In this document: positions 50,178-61,039 of the stretch, piece by piece
How positions within the stretch are numbered: position 1 is the first letter of the stretch
How the letters are laid out: every line of letters begins with the position of its first letter
Notes under the pieces: generated by a model
Databases searched by the model: none
The model's input: only the letters and a program-made list of their open reading frames with translations
What the model was told of the DNA's origin: nothing
Translations under genes and position numbers: made by a program
Origin: Caenorhabditis elegans
Taxonomy: Eukaryota; Nematoda; Chromadorea; Rhabditida; Rhabditidae
NCBI RefSeq assembly: GCF_000002985.6
Contig: NC_003283.11
Location: 14,819,501-14,883,500 of the forward strand
Length of the DNA stretch: 64,000 nucleotides
Direction: 5' to 3'

Positions 50178-50239
50178 CTGAAATTTTCTTTTTACTATTA
50201 GTTTTACCAACCTCGAACTAGGAGTAACAAACTGGGCGA

Positions 50240-50510
50240 CCTGTTTTTTTTCGGATGCGGGACCTGCCTACCTAAGTACCTACTTAATGCCCACCTATGT
50301 ACCGACTTCATGCATATGTTGCCCCTCTATCTGAGCGCCTATCAACTTCTGTGTGCCTATCTATAATATATACCTGCTTCTTGCCTACGGTAGGCAAGAA
50401 GCAGGTATATATTATAGATATGATGCCTGCTTGCTACTTGCTTATCTTTGCGTCTTCTTCGTAGTTACCTATTTACCGACGTGCATCTCATGCCTACCTG
50501 CCTACTTTTT
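50240..50510. repeat. CCTAC/TGCCTG repeat patch with a perfect hairpin
   Basis: Many short units of cctacctaagtacctac and gcctacctgcctac type. At its core, 50358-50388 and 50390-50420 are exact inverted complements (31 bp each) around a single G at 50389. The same CAGGCA-type family appears at about 30970-31085 and 54884-54942. No coding content. Confidence 0.85.
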
Positions 50511-50628
50511 CACGTCTTCGCCCCGTCGGTCACTTTTGAATAAAACCAAATAAAACTAAATAGAACTAAACCAAGCAAACCAAAACTTTATTCATATTGC
50601 AAACTTAAAAATTGTTCCAATAAATCAA

Positions 50629-51931
50629 CTAATTTGCCTTAAGGCTGTAAGTCTTGAAACTGTAGTTAGATCCATCCTTTGTACAGCTGTACACAATGTC
50701 TCCAGATGTCACATTCTGGTTAATTCCAATTGTGTTTCCAACATTTTCAGCCTGAAAGCATGTTTTATGTACATGCTCAGAGTTCTTTGTATATTATCAC
50801 TTACATGGCACCCGATAATTTTTCCCTGTCCATAATCTCCGCACTTTCTCACAAAGTTTCCCTCCACATACTCCTCTCCATTCTTCTTCGAAGATCCATC
50901 TTTGGCAGTACAATCATAGCTTTTTGGGTCATTTGCAGCTTGCATTGTGATTGTTCCGTTCGCGTGTTGCTCACATTTCACATCGAATCCTCCGATCTTT
51001 CCAGTTTCTCCAGCTGGGATCACACTTCCGTCCTGACCAACACAGGCCTCGAACTTCACAACTCCTCCATCTCCACAACGGAATTTGAAGGACTTCTCCT
51101 GCCATTGCTCACCTGGAATATAAAAATTTCACAATAGAATTGAAGCAAATCAACTAACCATGCTTCTGTCCTCCTGGACATGCAGCCGTGCGTCCCTTGG
51201 ATTCTTTCAGTGAAACTTGTCCACTTTCAGATTTGACACACTCATGAACTTTATCCCCGACTTCTTTCTTCTCACCAGCATTAATTTCTGTTCCATCTGG
51301 GGTCACACATCCAATAATTTCAGTTTTCCATGATCCGTTGTCCTCTGTCAAACATTTTATGCGGAATGCATTTTGAACAGTCTGGAAAGTGAAAATAAGG
51401 GAGTTTCTTCGCAGACTTTCAAAAGAAATATGTATCCGTTGAAAATGTATAATTTGACTGGGTTCTCACAAAAATTTAAAAAGCGAAGCTCAACTCAATT
51501 GGCCTGAAATTTCGATTTTTTTTTCATTTTTTTTCTTGAGGTTTTTTGGAGAACTTTACTTTCCTGCAATAAACCTGATTTTTTTTGAAAGAAAAAGTTT
51601 GTTTACCAAATCATTTCTAGAGTATTTGCATTCTCTAGCTTAGATACTTCAAAAAATAGAAAACGAGAAAGTCTAAAATTGGGAATTACGAACGGTTTTT
51701 CCTAATGAAGTTGTAAGCCTTTCTGCAATGTTTTCCCGATAGGATATATTTATCATTTGATTTTCAAAAACTACCCTCCTTGAACTGAATATTGAAATTC
51801 ATAAGTACTAACACTTAAAAAAAACTCACAATAACTTCATTGTTCTCTAAATCCTTTCCATCATATTTACATTTGACAGCCAACGTGGATAAGATTGCCA
51901 CTGAAGATAGAAGAACGAGGGTCCGCATCAT
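50629..51931 (-). CDS. Secreted MIG-18-like fibronectin-I repeat protein
   Basis: Exons 51830-51931, 51159-51381, 50805-51112 and 50629-50751 encode 251 residues. The signal peptide is MMRTLVLLSSVAILSTLAVK. Repeated units follow, each with an F-R/K-C core and a GC...DG..I..G loop: CKYDGKDL, NAFRIKC...IGCVTPDGTEI, KSFKFRCGDGG...ACVGQDGSVI, GNFVRKCGDYG...IGCH, then a lysine/serine C-terminus. All cysteines are expected in disulphides. The family includes MIG-18, a secreted protein linked to the ADAMTS-like protease MIG-17 in gonad migration; this member's own role is unknown. A TCAG acceptor directly before the ATG suggests a trans-spliced start. Confidence 0.85.
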
Positions 51932-54350
51932 TCTGACTATCAACAAATTAATTTGTTGTTTGCTCTTTTATTTTTCAAAAAGTAAAATAAAAAGAAGATA
52001 GAATGCTCTTTGAAAGAATGCCTGGTTGAAATGGGTGGATGAATGCAAGAATGGGCGGTGCCCTCCCCGATCTCGATTGTTTGATAAAGTGAGGCCAATT
52101 AATCTTGGCACGGAGAGAAGATTGGGGAGGAAGAGGTGACAACTGGCAGATTGAATCGTGGGGAACTCGAAAAAATATGAAATGAGAAAAGAAAGCGGAT
52201 GCTTTCAGAATGTTAACAAGATGAGTAAATAAAAGGGCAAAGTCAGCGGAACAAAGTGATTTCAGATTGGTGGCTCCACGTGCATTTTCTGAAGTTTGTC
52301 AGTACAGAACACGTAGACAAAGGTATTTTCATGTTGATAGAGCACCCTGAAAATGAATCGAGTGTATTTATGTCAATCCAATAGTCATAAAAGTAGACAA
52401 AAAAACATTTTCTACAAATTGTGGGTTGCAAATTTTGTTTTGAAACTTTATAATTTCAATTTTCAAATTGCAAAATCAAATCCATGCTATAAGCGGTTCT
52501 AGAATTAGCTAAAAATTGAAATTTAAACAAAAGTACTGTTTGAAAACGGGAAACATGTAAACATTTACAGTCTTAAGTGATTTCGCTTACTACAAGTACA
52601 TTTCAAAACTTTTTTGGTAAACTAGCAATATGCCAATTTGCCGAGCAGATGCCTTGGATCGAGTGCTTAAACTTCGGATCATAGCAAAAGATAAAAGCAG
52701 TACTATTGGTTAAAGTTGTGTATTCTGGAAAAAATGCCAAATTGTGTTTCAGCTAAAATTGATTTTATATTCAGATAAATCAATTGATGTTCCATACTTT
52801 GCCACTAATTTTTTTTTAAATTTCGAAACAACATGGTGTATTTGGTCATTTTGTAGAATTGTCAGAAATAATAAACCACATATGATTCGGTGTTCATTTA
52901 AATAATGTTAAATGTTCAAAGTTTACTCATTAAGTAAAAATAGTTTCAGTTTGAAATTATTAAATTTTAAGTTTCAACCCCTGCGATTTTTGTAAAGCTT
53001 CCACTATACTAAAACTCAAGTTAAAAATTGAGCCAGATAAAAGATTCACCAAAAAATGCAATAATCTACAGTACCCCTCTCATCAGAAAAACCAATTGCA
53101 CTTTGATCTTCAGTTACTTAGTTCATGTTGTTGTTTGGTTGAAAATTGAGCATCTTTCTTCCCTCAACCATCCCACTCACGCATTATCTTTTCTTCAAAT
53201 TGGCACCAATTGTTCACTTGACTCCATCAACTCCGCAAAATGAGCTACGCTTCTCCATAGTGGCAAAACCAGAAAAAAAAGGTGAAAAATAAGGAAAAAA
53301 GTCTCACTTAATTGACATGGCGATTAGAAAGATGAAATGGCAAATGGCAGATAAAAAGAGAAAGTGATTCGGAAAAACGGATATCCCCATAACGGGTGAT
53401 AATGAAAAAGGCGCCCGACTGGTAAAAGTCTACCCGCTGCAAAAACTAACAGGAAATTGACAACACCATTTTTTTATGTGTTTTTGAAATTTTTAAAAAA
53501 TTATTCTGTTACATAAAATGATTTTTTTGATCATGGGAACGGAAAAGCACTGGGAACGAAAAATTATTTGATTTTTGAAACTTTAGGATTTTTTAACACA
53601 TGGAGTCGGAGAGCTTTTTTCCTTTGCAACAGAAATTTCTCTAATTTTTCACAATTTGAAAATTAAAAATGTATGTTTTATTTAGGAACCAGCTGTGAAA
53701 GGACCATGAAGACTACATTAGTACCTATTGAATTGAATATTTTTGACCACTGACACAGCTGAAACCAGTGATATAGTACCCGATGTGACAGGATCCGGTC
53801 TAAATTTGTCGTTTTGTTAAAAAAAAAATATTGACCATCTTTGTAGCTTCAAAATAACAATGAAAAATCATGTCGATGCTAACTCAACACTCAAAATTTC
53901 CGTGAAAACCAGCAAAAACTTGGTTTTCCGTCCGTTTTTTATTTTTCAGAAAAACCTAATAATTACATGCTCTCTTAAAGGGGGAGTAGAGTTTGTGGGG
54001 AAATATATGTTTCTGACTCTAATTGTGCTCTTGATACCGAATATCGATGTGAAAAAAATTTAAAAAATTTCCCTGATTTTATATTAATTTTTAAAATCCG
54101 CAAATCCATTGGATGCCTATATGTGAAATTTCAAACGCAAGATTTTCCCGCCAGAGACGCCCCGCCCACGAAACCGTGCCGCACGTGTGGGTTTACGAGA
54201 TTAATTTTTTTCCTTTTATTTTTATTTAATTTTATGCCGATTTTTTCCATTTTTTCGCTGTTTTATATCGAAAATGTTGTTATTTAACGTTAATTTATGC
54301 CTTTTTATTGATAAAAATCAACAATATTCCATGTAAAGTTCCATTTTCAG
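51932..54350. other. Intergenic stretch with dispersed repeats
   Basis: No gene recognised from 51.93 to 54.35 kb. From about 53.9 kb onward there are worm repeat segments: a cttaaagggggagtagag-type block near 53975 and ccgcacgtgtgggtttacga near 54180. These lead directly into the orphan exon at 54351. Confidence 0.6.
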
Positions 54351-54443
54351 CACAAAATCGACGGCGCTGGGTATCTGGAGGATGTCGAGGAAATGAAGGA
54401 TGTCGTCATCTTTGGCAAGAATCATTGCATTCAGATCTTCTAA
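54351..54443 (+). pseudogene. Orphan terminal exon in a repeat context
   Basis: After a CCATTTTCAG acceptor a 31-codon frame reads HKIDGAGYLEDVEEMKDVV and IFGKNHCIQIF, then TAA, with an AATAAA-type signal about 35 bases on. Composition and GC content are clearly coding-like compared with the flanks. No upstream exon is seen, and the 5' flank consists of dispersed repeat sequence. Probably the last exon of a gene fragment carried here by duplication or a repeat element; a live gene with distant exons cannot be excluded. Confidence 0.5.
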
Positions 54444-54875
54444 ATTCTGTTTTTCCGGGCATTATTCTTCTTTCATAATAAATTAAAGCCTATCTGTAAT
54501 TTTTTGTTCTCAATATCGATGCCTCCAACAGTTCTCTTTTTCACCATAAGGTACAAATAAATTTTACAAGCCTTATTAATTATTATTATCCTTCCTACTA
54601 TCGGTTTTAAAATACTTCTTGTTTTTGACTTTCAATGAAACATTTATTGAGAAAACGAAACTATCATCAATTTTCCGATTATATTCGATTTTGACTTCTA
54701 AGCTTTGAATGTGAAGAGGCAAGTTTGGCCAGCTGATTGTTGGAAGACAGTGAAGCGGTCGTTGGCGGAGACTTCGTATCTGAAATTATTTAACAGTTTT
54801 CAAATAATCGCGTAATTTATATAAATCATGGTTTTTTTCTGTGTAGGCTTTCAAGTACCTATGCTTTCTTTTTAT

Positions 54876-55928
54876 CTACAGCTCAGTTGTATGTGCTTTG
54901 CTCATGCCTGCTAGGCAGGTATGAGTTAGGAACATACAACTGTAATCGCGCCGGTCTCCCATGGGAATGTTGAAGGTGTACAGAATTGATGAACAAGCTT
55001 CTGAAATTTGGCACTTATCACGGCCATGGCGAGGGAGATCGCGGCGAGACCCACATCTAAAAACGGAGTGCGCCTTGAAACTGACGTTTCGTGTTTTCAC
55101 AAATTACAATATTCGATGAGCTTCGAAAAACTTCAGAAGTAGTTAGCTCAAAGCATTAATCACCTTTTTCCACCTTCCATCATTTTTGAAACTTTGAGAA
55201 GTCCATCCTTTCCAACATTGTACTCTTTTTCTGCCTCTGGAACTCCACCCATCAATGTCATGATAGCTGGACTTCTAGCTGGAAAGGAGCTGTTGGAACG
55301 AGACGAATTCATCGAAATCTCCTTCTTCGCCAATGGTTGTTGACCACGACGATCGCACGGATGTTTCGGAGCGACATTGTCGATGCGACCACGCACCCAA
55401 AGTGCAAGTTCATCCGGGATTTTGAATTCGGTTGTTGGAATTGAAGCCAGCGATAAGTGATTGCTCCCTGGACACTCGATAATACCAACAGACTGAAATA
55501 TTGTTTCATTCACTCGGCTAATTAACAACGTGCTGATTTAATTCTTGAAAGTTCACGACCCGGTCTTGACCCGACAACTTTTCGGTACACAAAAATGGGC
55601 GTGCGCCTTTAAAGGGTACTGTAATTTCCAACCTTCTGTTGAATTTTTAACAGTGTTCCAACGTGTTTCATTTGGTTTTTCGATAAATAAACAGCTGTTC
55701 ATTGAGAATACGTTGTGAATCAATAAACAATTCTGCTTCGTTAAGTGAAGACTACAGTACTTTTAAAAGGCGCATTACCTTTTTGAAGATTTCGCAACTA
55801 TGTCATAGGACCAATGAAATGACGAAAATTACCTCTACTCCAACAAAAGACACTGGCGGATAGTGTTGATCATCCTTGATTGAACGAGATTTACGATGCT
55901 TACGAGTGCTATCGTTCCGGGGAGACAT
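54876..55928 (-). CDS. Unknown-function protein, interrupted 3' end
   Basis: Exons 55833-55928, 55164-55492 and 54876-55056 give 201 residues. The N-terminus is basic (MSPRNDSTRKHRKSRSIKDD). The middle contains FKIPDELALWVRGRIDNVAP and serine-rich SSRSNSSFPARS. The third exon encodes RCGSRRDLPRHGRDKCQISE and ILYTFNIPMGDRRDYSC, then reads through a small hairpin to a stop at 54876. A further exon-like piece lies downstream at 54698-54779 (YEVSANDRFTVFQQSAGQ..., ending FTFKA), with a good acceptor but a phase that does not fit the visible donor. The DYSC + YEVSAND arrangement looks like one original domain split by the hairpin insertion. No signal peptide. I do not recognise the family. Confidence 0.6.
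54884..54942. repeat. Small nested inverted repeat inside an exon
   Basis: Outer arms cagttgtatgt (54884-54894) and acatacaactg (54932-54942) are exact complements. Inner arms ctcatgcctgc (54901-54911) and gcaggtatgag (54915-54925) are near complements. It belongs to the same CAGGCA family seen at 31.0 and 50.3 kb, and sits exactly where the preceding gene's reading frame loses its homologous continuation. Confidence 0.7.
55595..55790. mobile_element. MITE-like inverted repeat in intron
   Basis: Ends gcgcctttaaagggtactgt (about 55599-55618) and acagtacttttaaaaggcgc (about 55752-55771) are imperfect inverted complements enclosing about 130 AT-rich bases. The outer left flank carries the common worm sequence gacccggtcttgacccgac. 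The element lies wholly inside the first intron of the 54876-55928 gene. Confidence 0.65.
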
Positions 55929-56553
55929 TGTTTCTTTGCCAAACAAGAAGAATAAATTCGAACTGAATTTATTGATTTTTGAAGCTTGGATTCACTTTTC
56001 TGTGTGTAGCGTTGGATTCACGTATTTAAAAAAAACGTATTCAATAAATTTAATTTTAAAAAATTTTAATATTTAATTTAACCATAAAACCGAAAATAGA
56101 GACTGGTTCAACAACTATCGAAAGAAAGATCCGTTTCCCACCAATAAAAGTTTTTGATATGTTTCGTTTTCGACTATGTGACTTTTTTTCAACAATTCGC
56201 TTTTGTATTGCATATTGAAATAATTTAGATAATTTAGAGCATATTGGTTTTGTTACATATTTACAATAAATTATGCATTTCTATGAATTATCTTCTTGAA
56301 AATTTAAACTTGAAATTTTCCTGGTGCTTGTTGAATTTATATGACCATTTAGGTTCACCAGTTTGAAAAATCAAAATCGTAGTATCTTATCAGTGGTAAA
56401 TCTGACCCATTGATGAACATCTGTGTTTTGACATGCTATCACATTTCTAGTTGTGAACACTTTATTACATCTATCTGCCACAAGACATTACATCACGTTC
56501 ACCCCGTTGATCTTTGTTAACAATGAATGGTCATGAATCAGAATTGTGTCTTC

Positions 56554-57152
56554 TTATTCTGGAAGATATTTGAATTGATCTTTGCTGATCCATGATTGAA
56601 TAATTTGGAAGTCGACTTGAATACGTTCATGACATGCGGAGAGATCGTAGTTGTTTGAGAACATGCCTGAAGTGTGTTTTTTTTTTAATTTTAGAATCAA
56701 GTTTTAGAATTGAGTGCACTTACAGAAAGACCAAGTTGTTCTTATTCCTTGATTCGCATATCTTTCGCATTCAATTGTCCTTTCTGGACAATCCCTTCGG
56801 TTAAACTTATTCACACACTTTTCACCGTAAGCCGCACAAATTTCTTTCTGAAATGACTCAAATTGATGTTAGAATTTGCAAAAAAGAATGCCCCGAACCA
56901 GGATCGAACTGGTGACCTTACGATCTTCAGTCGTACGCTCTCCCAACTGAGCTATCGAGGCCGACATGCAAACTGGTTATTTGTGCCGTCAAGACCGTGA
57001 GGGTACTTCCTCACAGCCAATGAACAGAGAAGGCGAGAGAAAATATTTTATCGTTGGAGCAAACTTACGATAGGGAAAGAAGGAGGGTTCGGCATAGAGT
57101 AAGCCATCAAAAATAGTGCCAAAAAGACTATGAAGGTGAGGAGTGTGTTCAT
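56554..57152 (-). CDS. Small secreted six-cysteine protein
   Basis: Exons 57069-57152, 56724-56847 and 56554-56666 give 106 residues. The signal peptide is MNTLLTFIVFLALFLMAYSM. The mature part has six cysteines (KEICAAYGEKC, RRDCPERTIEC, FCMFSNN, LSACHERIQ) and ends KDQFKYLPE. Even cysteine number and size suggest a compact disulphide-bonded secreted protein. I do not recognise the family. Its first intron (56848-57068) houses a tRNA-Phe gene on the same strand. Confidence 0.85.
56889..56961 (-). tRNA. tRNA-Phe (GAA)
   Basis: The reverse strand folds fully. Acceptor GCCTCGA pairs with TTCGGGGC-type 3' sequence (with a G-T pair), discriminator A. The anticodon loop CTGAAGA is closed by TACGA/TCGTA and reads GAA (phenylalanine). 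A box TAGCTCAGTTGG and B box GTTCGATCCTG are present. No intron. Confidence 0.95.
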
Positions 57153-58741
57153 ATTTTCTGAAAATAGAAAATAAGTTGAACTATAAAAATATTAACTAAA
57201 TGAAAAAGAAAGAACATATGAATATGAAAATTATGTGTACCGGGAAACAAAAAGTTATTGTTATGTATTCGAGGCAGAACCAGGAGGCGAAGACGAGTAG
57301 TTTATTATTACATAACTAAGGAATAAATAAGTTAGTTCATAGAGTTCACGTTGTACGATCTTCTTAGCCACGTCGTGGGTCAATACACGTTGATACCCAA
57401 AAGTTATGTTAAAACAAGTTAAAATTAATCATCGAAAATTTTTTGACTTTTGAGTCTCGAAGAAACTTCGCATCTACCGTAACCAAAGTGTCAAAATGTA
57501 GTACGGTAGATTTGAAGTTTTGGTCGGGTCGAGACCGGGAGTTTCAACTATAAATATATTCTATCAGGTCAAAAAGCAGTTTTCACGAATTTCATGGCGA
57601 ATAATGATGGGTGTTATTTACAATTTTACAGGTCAGGCAAATATTAAAAAAAAATCAGAGAGTCGACCAAAAACAGAAAAACAAATGTCATATTTGACAC
57701 GATTAGAACACTTTTATACACGCGCAACATCTGACCGAATGCTTATTTTCTGTTTCAACCACCTCCCCTTTTGTCTTCCTGAATTCGAAAGTTTTCAGTA
57801 AAAGAACCACAGGTCACCCGATTCCGGCAATTCTACTTTGTTATTGTTTTTCTTTATTTCTTTCAGAACAAATTTGAAACAAAAGTAACAAATAGATAAA
57901 TAATCGGTGACACATAGATATCAGGAAAAATGGGAAGAAGATGGTGAACGAACAAAAAATAAAAGAGAAAAGAATTAATATAACGGCGGGAAAAATGAGA
58001 AGATCGGGTGGTTGTGAATGATGGGAAACCGACAGCTATTGTGTGATCATCAATCCATTCATCTGCCAAAAAATTGGAGGAGAAAAGAGAAAGTGGTGGT
58101 CACTTTTCTTGTTTGGATATTTCTGTTCTTGTTTCGGATGGATATTCCTTTTATGGAAATGGATCACGAGTGACCTATGTGGAGGTGGCTAATGTGAACC
58201 GATCATGCGGAGGTCGTACGTCAGTGTTGCAAATTGGGTAAAGGTCAGTTTCTGTAAAGTTTTTCTGTGGAAAAGAGTAGGTGCCGAAATGCGAAATTCG
58301 AAAAGAAAATAAAAAACTCAGAAAATTAAACTTTTTTGTAGTCATTGTAAAACTCTGACAGAAGTGCCAGGCGCAAAATTTTACGCATGTATATTAAAAG
58401 GCTAATACCACTGGGCTTGCGGGATGCTAGTTCAAATGTAAAGTTATCAACACCCACACAAAATTTAGTTTTGATTTGGAATTTTCTCATTGATTTTTTT
58501 TTCACTATTTTCTAGGTCTGTAGAATTTCTCCTTTTTCACCCAACAATCCTTTTGGGTTCTGTTTTAAACTTCATTATTGGTGTATAATACATTTTGCAT
58601 TGTAAACTTGAATGGATAAAATTGAAAATGAGATTTATTTTTGATCTTAAATTGTGTTTAATGCGTCTCTAAATTTGAAATGAATTTTTCTAATTTTTGT
58701 TTTCTTGTTTACTTTTTGACCTTTTCCTATTGTTTTTATAG
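57153..58741. other. Intergenic stretch
   Basis: No gene supported. A worm repeat fragment (ggtcgggtcgagaccggga) lies near 57520, with a cgcatctaccgtaacc/cggtagat inverted pair at 57470-57510. From about 58600 onward the sequence is the upstream flank shared with the other 34-residue peptide genes. Confidence 0.55.
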
Positions 58742-58847
58742 ATTTTATCAGCAAAATGATGACAAATAGTTGGTATAAATAAGGAGGAAATTGTCACTCA
58801 AATCACGATCAAATCGATCCCAACAACTCTCCCAACAACACCTCAAG
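58742..58847 (+). promoter_or_regulatory. Conserved promoter of the 34-residue peptide gene family
   Basis: Contains TTATCA (58745-58750, the complement of the GATA-factor site TGATAA) and a TATA-like TATAAATA (58774-58781), about 100 and 70 bases before the ATG. The same sequence, including the leader to CCTCAAGATG, precedes the copies at 7552, 61039 and 63643. TGATAA-type sites upstream of worm genes often mean intestinal ELT-2 control, which is an inference here. Confidence 0.6.
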
Positions 58848-58952
58848 ATGAATGCCATCTACACTGCCGTCCTTGTTGCTTCAACTCTCGCCTACACTGC
58901 AATGGCTTGGATTGGACTCAGCATTGAAGCCGCCAACGAGGATATGTTCTGA
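58848..58952 (+). CDS. 34-residue hydrophobic peptide gene, copy B
   Basis: Single exon, 34 residues, identical to copy A except for the C-terminal EDMF. The only plus-strand member. Its flanks on both sides, about 58.5-59.25 kb, reappear inverted around copy C, so B and C are arms of a large inverted duplication. A signal peptide or membrane segment fills most of the product. Possible nspa-type nematode peptide; function unknown. Confidence 0.8.
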   Translation: MNAIYTAVLVASTLAYTAMAWIGLSIEAANEDMF

Positions 58953-59588
58953 AGTGGTACCCATCAAAGCGTATCGGACATCCTCGTATTGAATAAAACT
59001 TTTGTATGCGTGTGTATGTTGTTTGACAGTCGATGTATCGCTATCCGAACAAGTTTCAAGAAGTTTTCTAGCAAATATAGCCTTATTATCCAGGGAGTTC
59101 ACTTTCCTCGCAGTGATGCCACCAATACTATTGTTCTTGCACTTATTTGGAGTAATCATTTCATTTCAATGTTTGAGGTGATACGAAGGCGCCTCTCACT
59201 CGAACTCATTGCGCCGAACGACATTGAGCAATTTATATGCGGGTTTTTATTGAAACTTTGGCAGCAGGGGCGTAGTTTGAACTAGAGAAAGGTCGACGCC
59301 AGTTTTTTCAGGCAACTTTTGAGCAAACGGAGTTATTAGAAAATTTCCTTTGTAAAGTTTTTTCCAGTTTTTTCAAAATTGGTTTTTACAGAGATTTAAA
59401 CAGAGGAGCACGTTAAACTATAAAAAGTCGTTCTGCATATTTTTCAATTAATTTTTTATTATTTTCGAGACTCGTAAAATTGCTTCAAAAGTGGACTTCT
59501 GATTGCATCAAGGATGTTACCTTTAATTTTCAGATTTTTTTTTAGGGAATAAAACTTCCGGAAGACCATGCGAAATTTGAACTTCCAA

Positions 59589-59705
59589 GAAAAATAAAAC
59601 AGCAACCTGAAATGTGTTTTTTCCAATGGAAATTAAAATATAACGGGATCAGCGGAGTTCGAAATGTAGTATCTATTCTAAACTGTAATTTCAAGAAGAC
59701 TATCC
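59589..59705. repeat. Diverged block repeated at 62.7 kb
   Basis: The stretch from agaaaaataaaacagcaacc to aatttcaagaa aligns with 62708-62815 in the same orientation, with many substitutions. It supports repeated segmental copying in the 58-64 kb patch. No coding function is seen. Confidence 0.5.
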
Positions 59706-60028
59706 AAGGAAAAATTAAAAAACAGTTTCTTGTTTCGCGAGTGGCAGACTGTGTTTATATTGATTTCCAAACTTATCAAAAAAACATTATTTTCTAGTTT
59801 TCTATTTTCACAAACTTAGTTCTTATATAAAAAGTTTTCAAGAGTGTAAACAATTCAAAAAGATACAATGAGCAATTATGTTGAGATAAATATGAAACAG
59901 TGACCGAAACTTTACCGGTTTTTCTGTGTGACTGACTAGAAAAGTCCCCTTGATTGAAAGTTCGTTTTTTACAATAAAAACAAAATTAATGCTTCAACAT
60001 ATTTATGAAACAATCGGGTCATAAAAAA

Positions 60029-60280
60029 TTAATTACTCTTTTGAGGTCCGCCTTGCCCAGATTGTCCAGATTTTCCATTCCCACTGTTTCCATCAGTTCC
60101 AGCTATTTTTTGATTTCCTTGTCCATTTGGAGCACCTCCAGAACCATTCGATGCAGTTGTTGCTTTTCCTCCATTCTTGTTCTCTCCACCATTTTGTTGT
60201 CCACCTTCCTTATTATTTTGAGCAGAAGCCACAACAAAAGCAACGATAAGAAGAACAATAGCTAGCTTTGAAGAAAACAT
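60029..60280 (-). CDS. Secreted Gly/Asn/Gln-rich low-complexity peptide
   Basis: Single exon, 83 residues. MFSSKLAIVLLIVAFVVASA is a textbook signal peptide. The mature part is composed of N, G, Q, K, S (EGGQQNGGENKNGGK, SGNGKSGQSGQGG) with no cysteine. The start was chosen at the ATG that begins the signal peptide; the frame is open further upstream without an earlier ATG. Such peptides in worms are often antimicrobial-like or cuticle/secretory low-complexity products, but no family is assigned. It lies in the spacer of the inverted duplication. Confidence 0.75.
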   Translation of the reverse strand: MFSSKLAIVLLIVAFVVASAQNNKEGGQQNGGENKNGGKATTASNGSGGAPNGQGNQKIAGTDGNSGNGKSGQSGQGGPQKSN

Positions 60281-60934
60281 TTTCAGAATTGAATTCAGAA
60301 ACTGAGTGACCGATATTTCTAGTGAGACATCTATGGGCGTTTTATACCAAAAAACTGATGATGAACTGCATTGCAAATCTGATCAGGTACAGATAGGAGG
60401 AAAGTTCAACTAACAAAACATAGATGACAGATTTTTTTCATAACATGAGTAAGTATTATGAAAAAACATAGTGAAACTATTTTTATTTGAAGATATGAAT
60501 AAAACATTCAACTGAGAGTTGTTTTTCAGCAAATGCTCTACAGTTTCAATTTCAGAAGACGAACACAAAATACACAAAACAACTTCATTTATGAGACTCA
60601 TAGCGCTTTCATTTCTGTAGTTCAAAATACTGACAGAGTTTCAATGAAAACCCGCCCATAAATTGCTCAATGTCGTTCGGCGCAAGGAATTCGAGTGAGA
60701 GGCGGGTGAGAGGCGCCTCCGTGTCACCTCAAACATTGAAATGACTACTCTAAAAGGTGCAAAAACAACAGTGTTTGCTCTCTCCAAACTCTCCGAATAA
60801 CCGGCCATCATTGCTAGAAAACTTCTTGAAACTTGATTGGATAGCAATACATCGACTATCAAACAACAAACACACACGCATACAAAAATTTTATTCAATA
60901 CGAGGATGTCCGATACACTTTGATGGGCGCCACT

Positions 60935-61039
60935 TCAGATCATATCCTCGTTGGCGGCTTCAATGCTGAGTCCAATCCAAGCCATTGCAGTGTAGGCGAG
61001 AGTTGAAGCAACAAGGACGGCAGTGTAGATGGCATTCAT
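60935..61039 (-). CDS. 34-residue hydrophobic peptide gene, copy C
   Basis: Single exon, identical to copy B except for the last residue (EDMI). Upstream TATA-like TATTTATA at 61106-61113 (reverse orientation) and TGATAA about 25 bases further upstream. It shares about 380 bases, 60925-61312, with copy D in direct orientation. Confidence 0.8.
   Translation of the reverse strand: MNAIYTAVLVASTLAYTAMAWIGLSIEAANEDMI

Noticed and set aside
57520-57801. Plus-strand frame of 93 residues starting MVGSRPGVSTINI
   Set aside because: Begins within a common worm repeat (gggtcgagaccggg) and lacks coding character.
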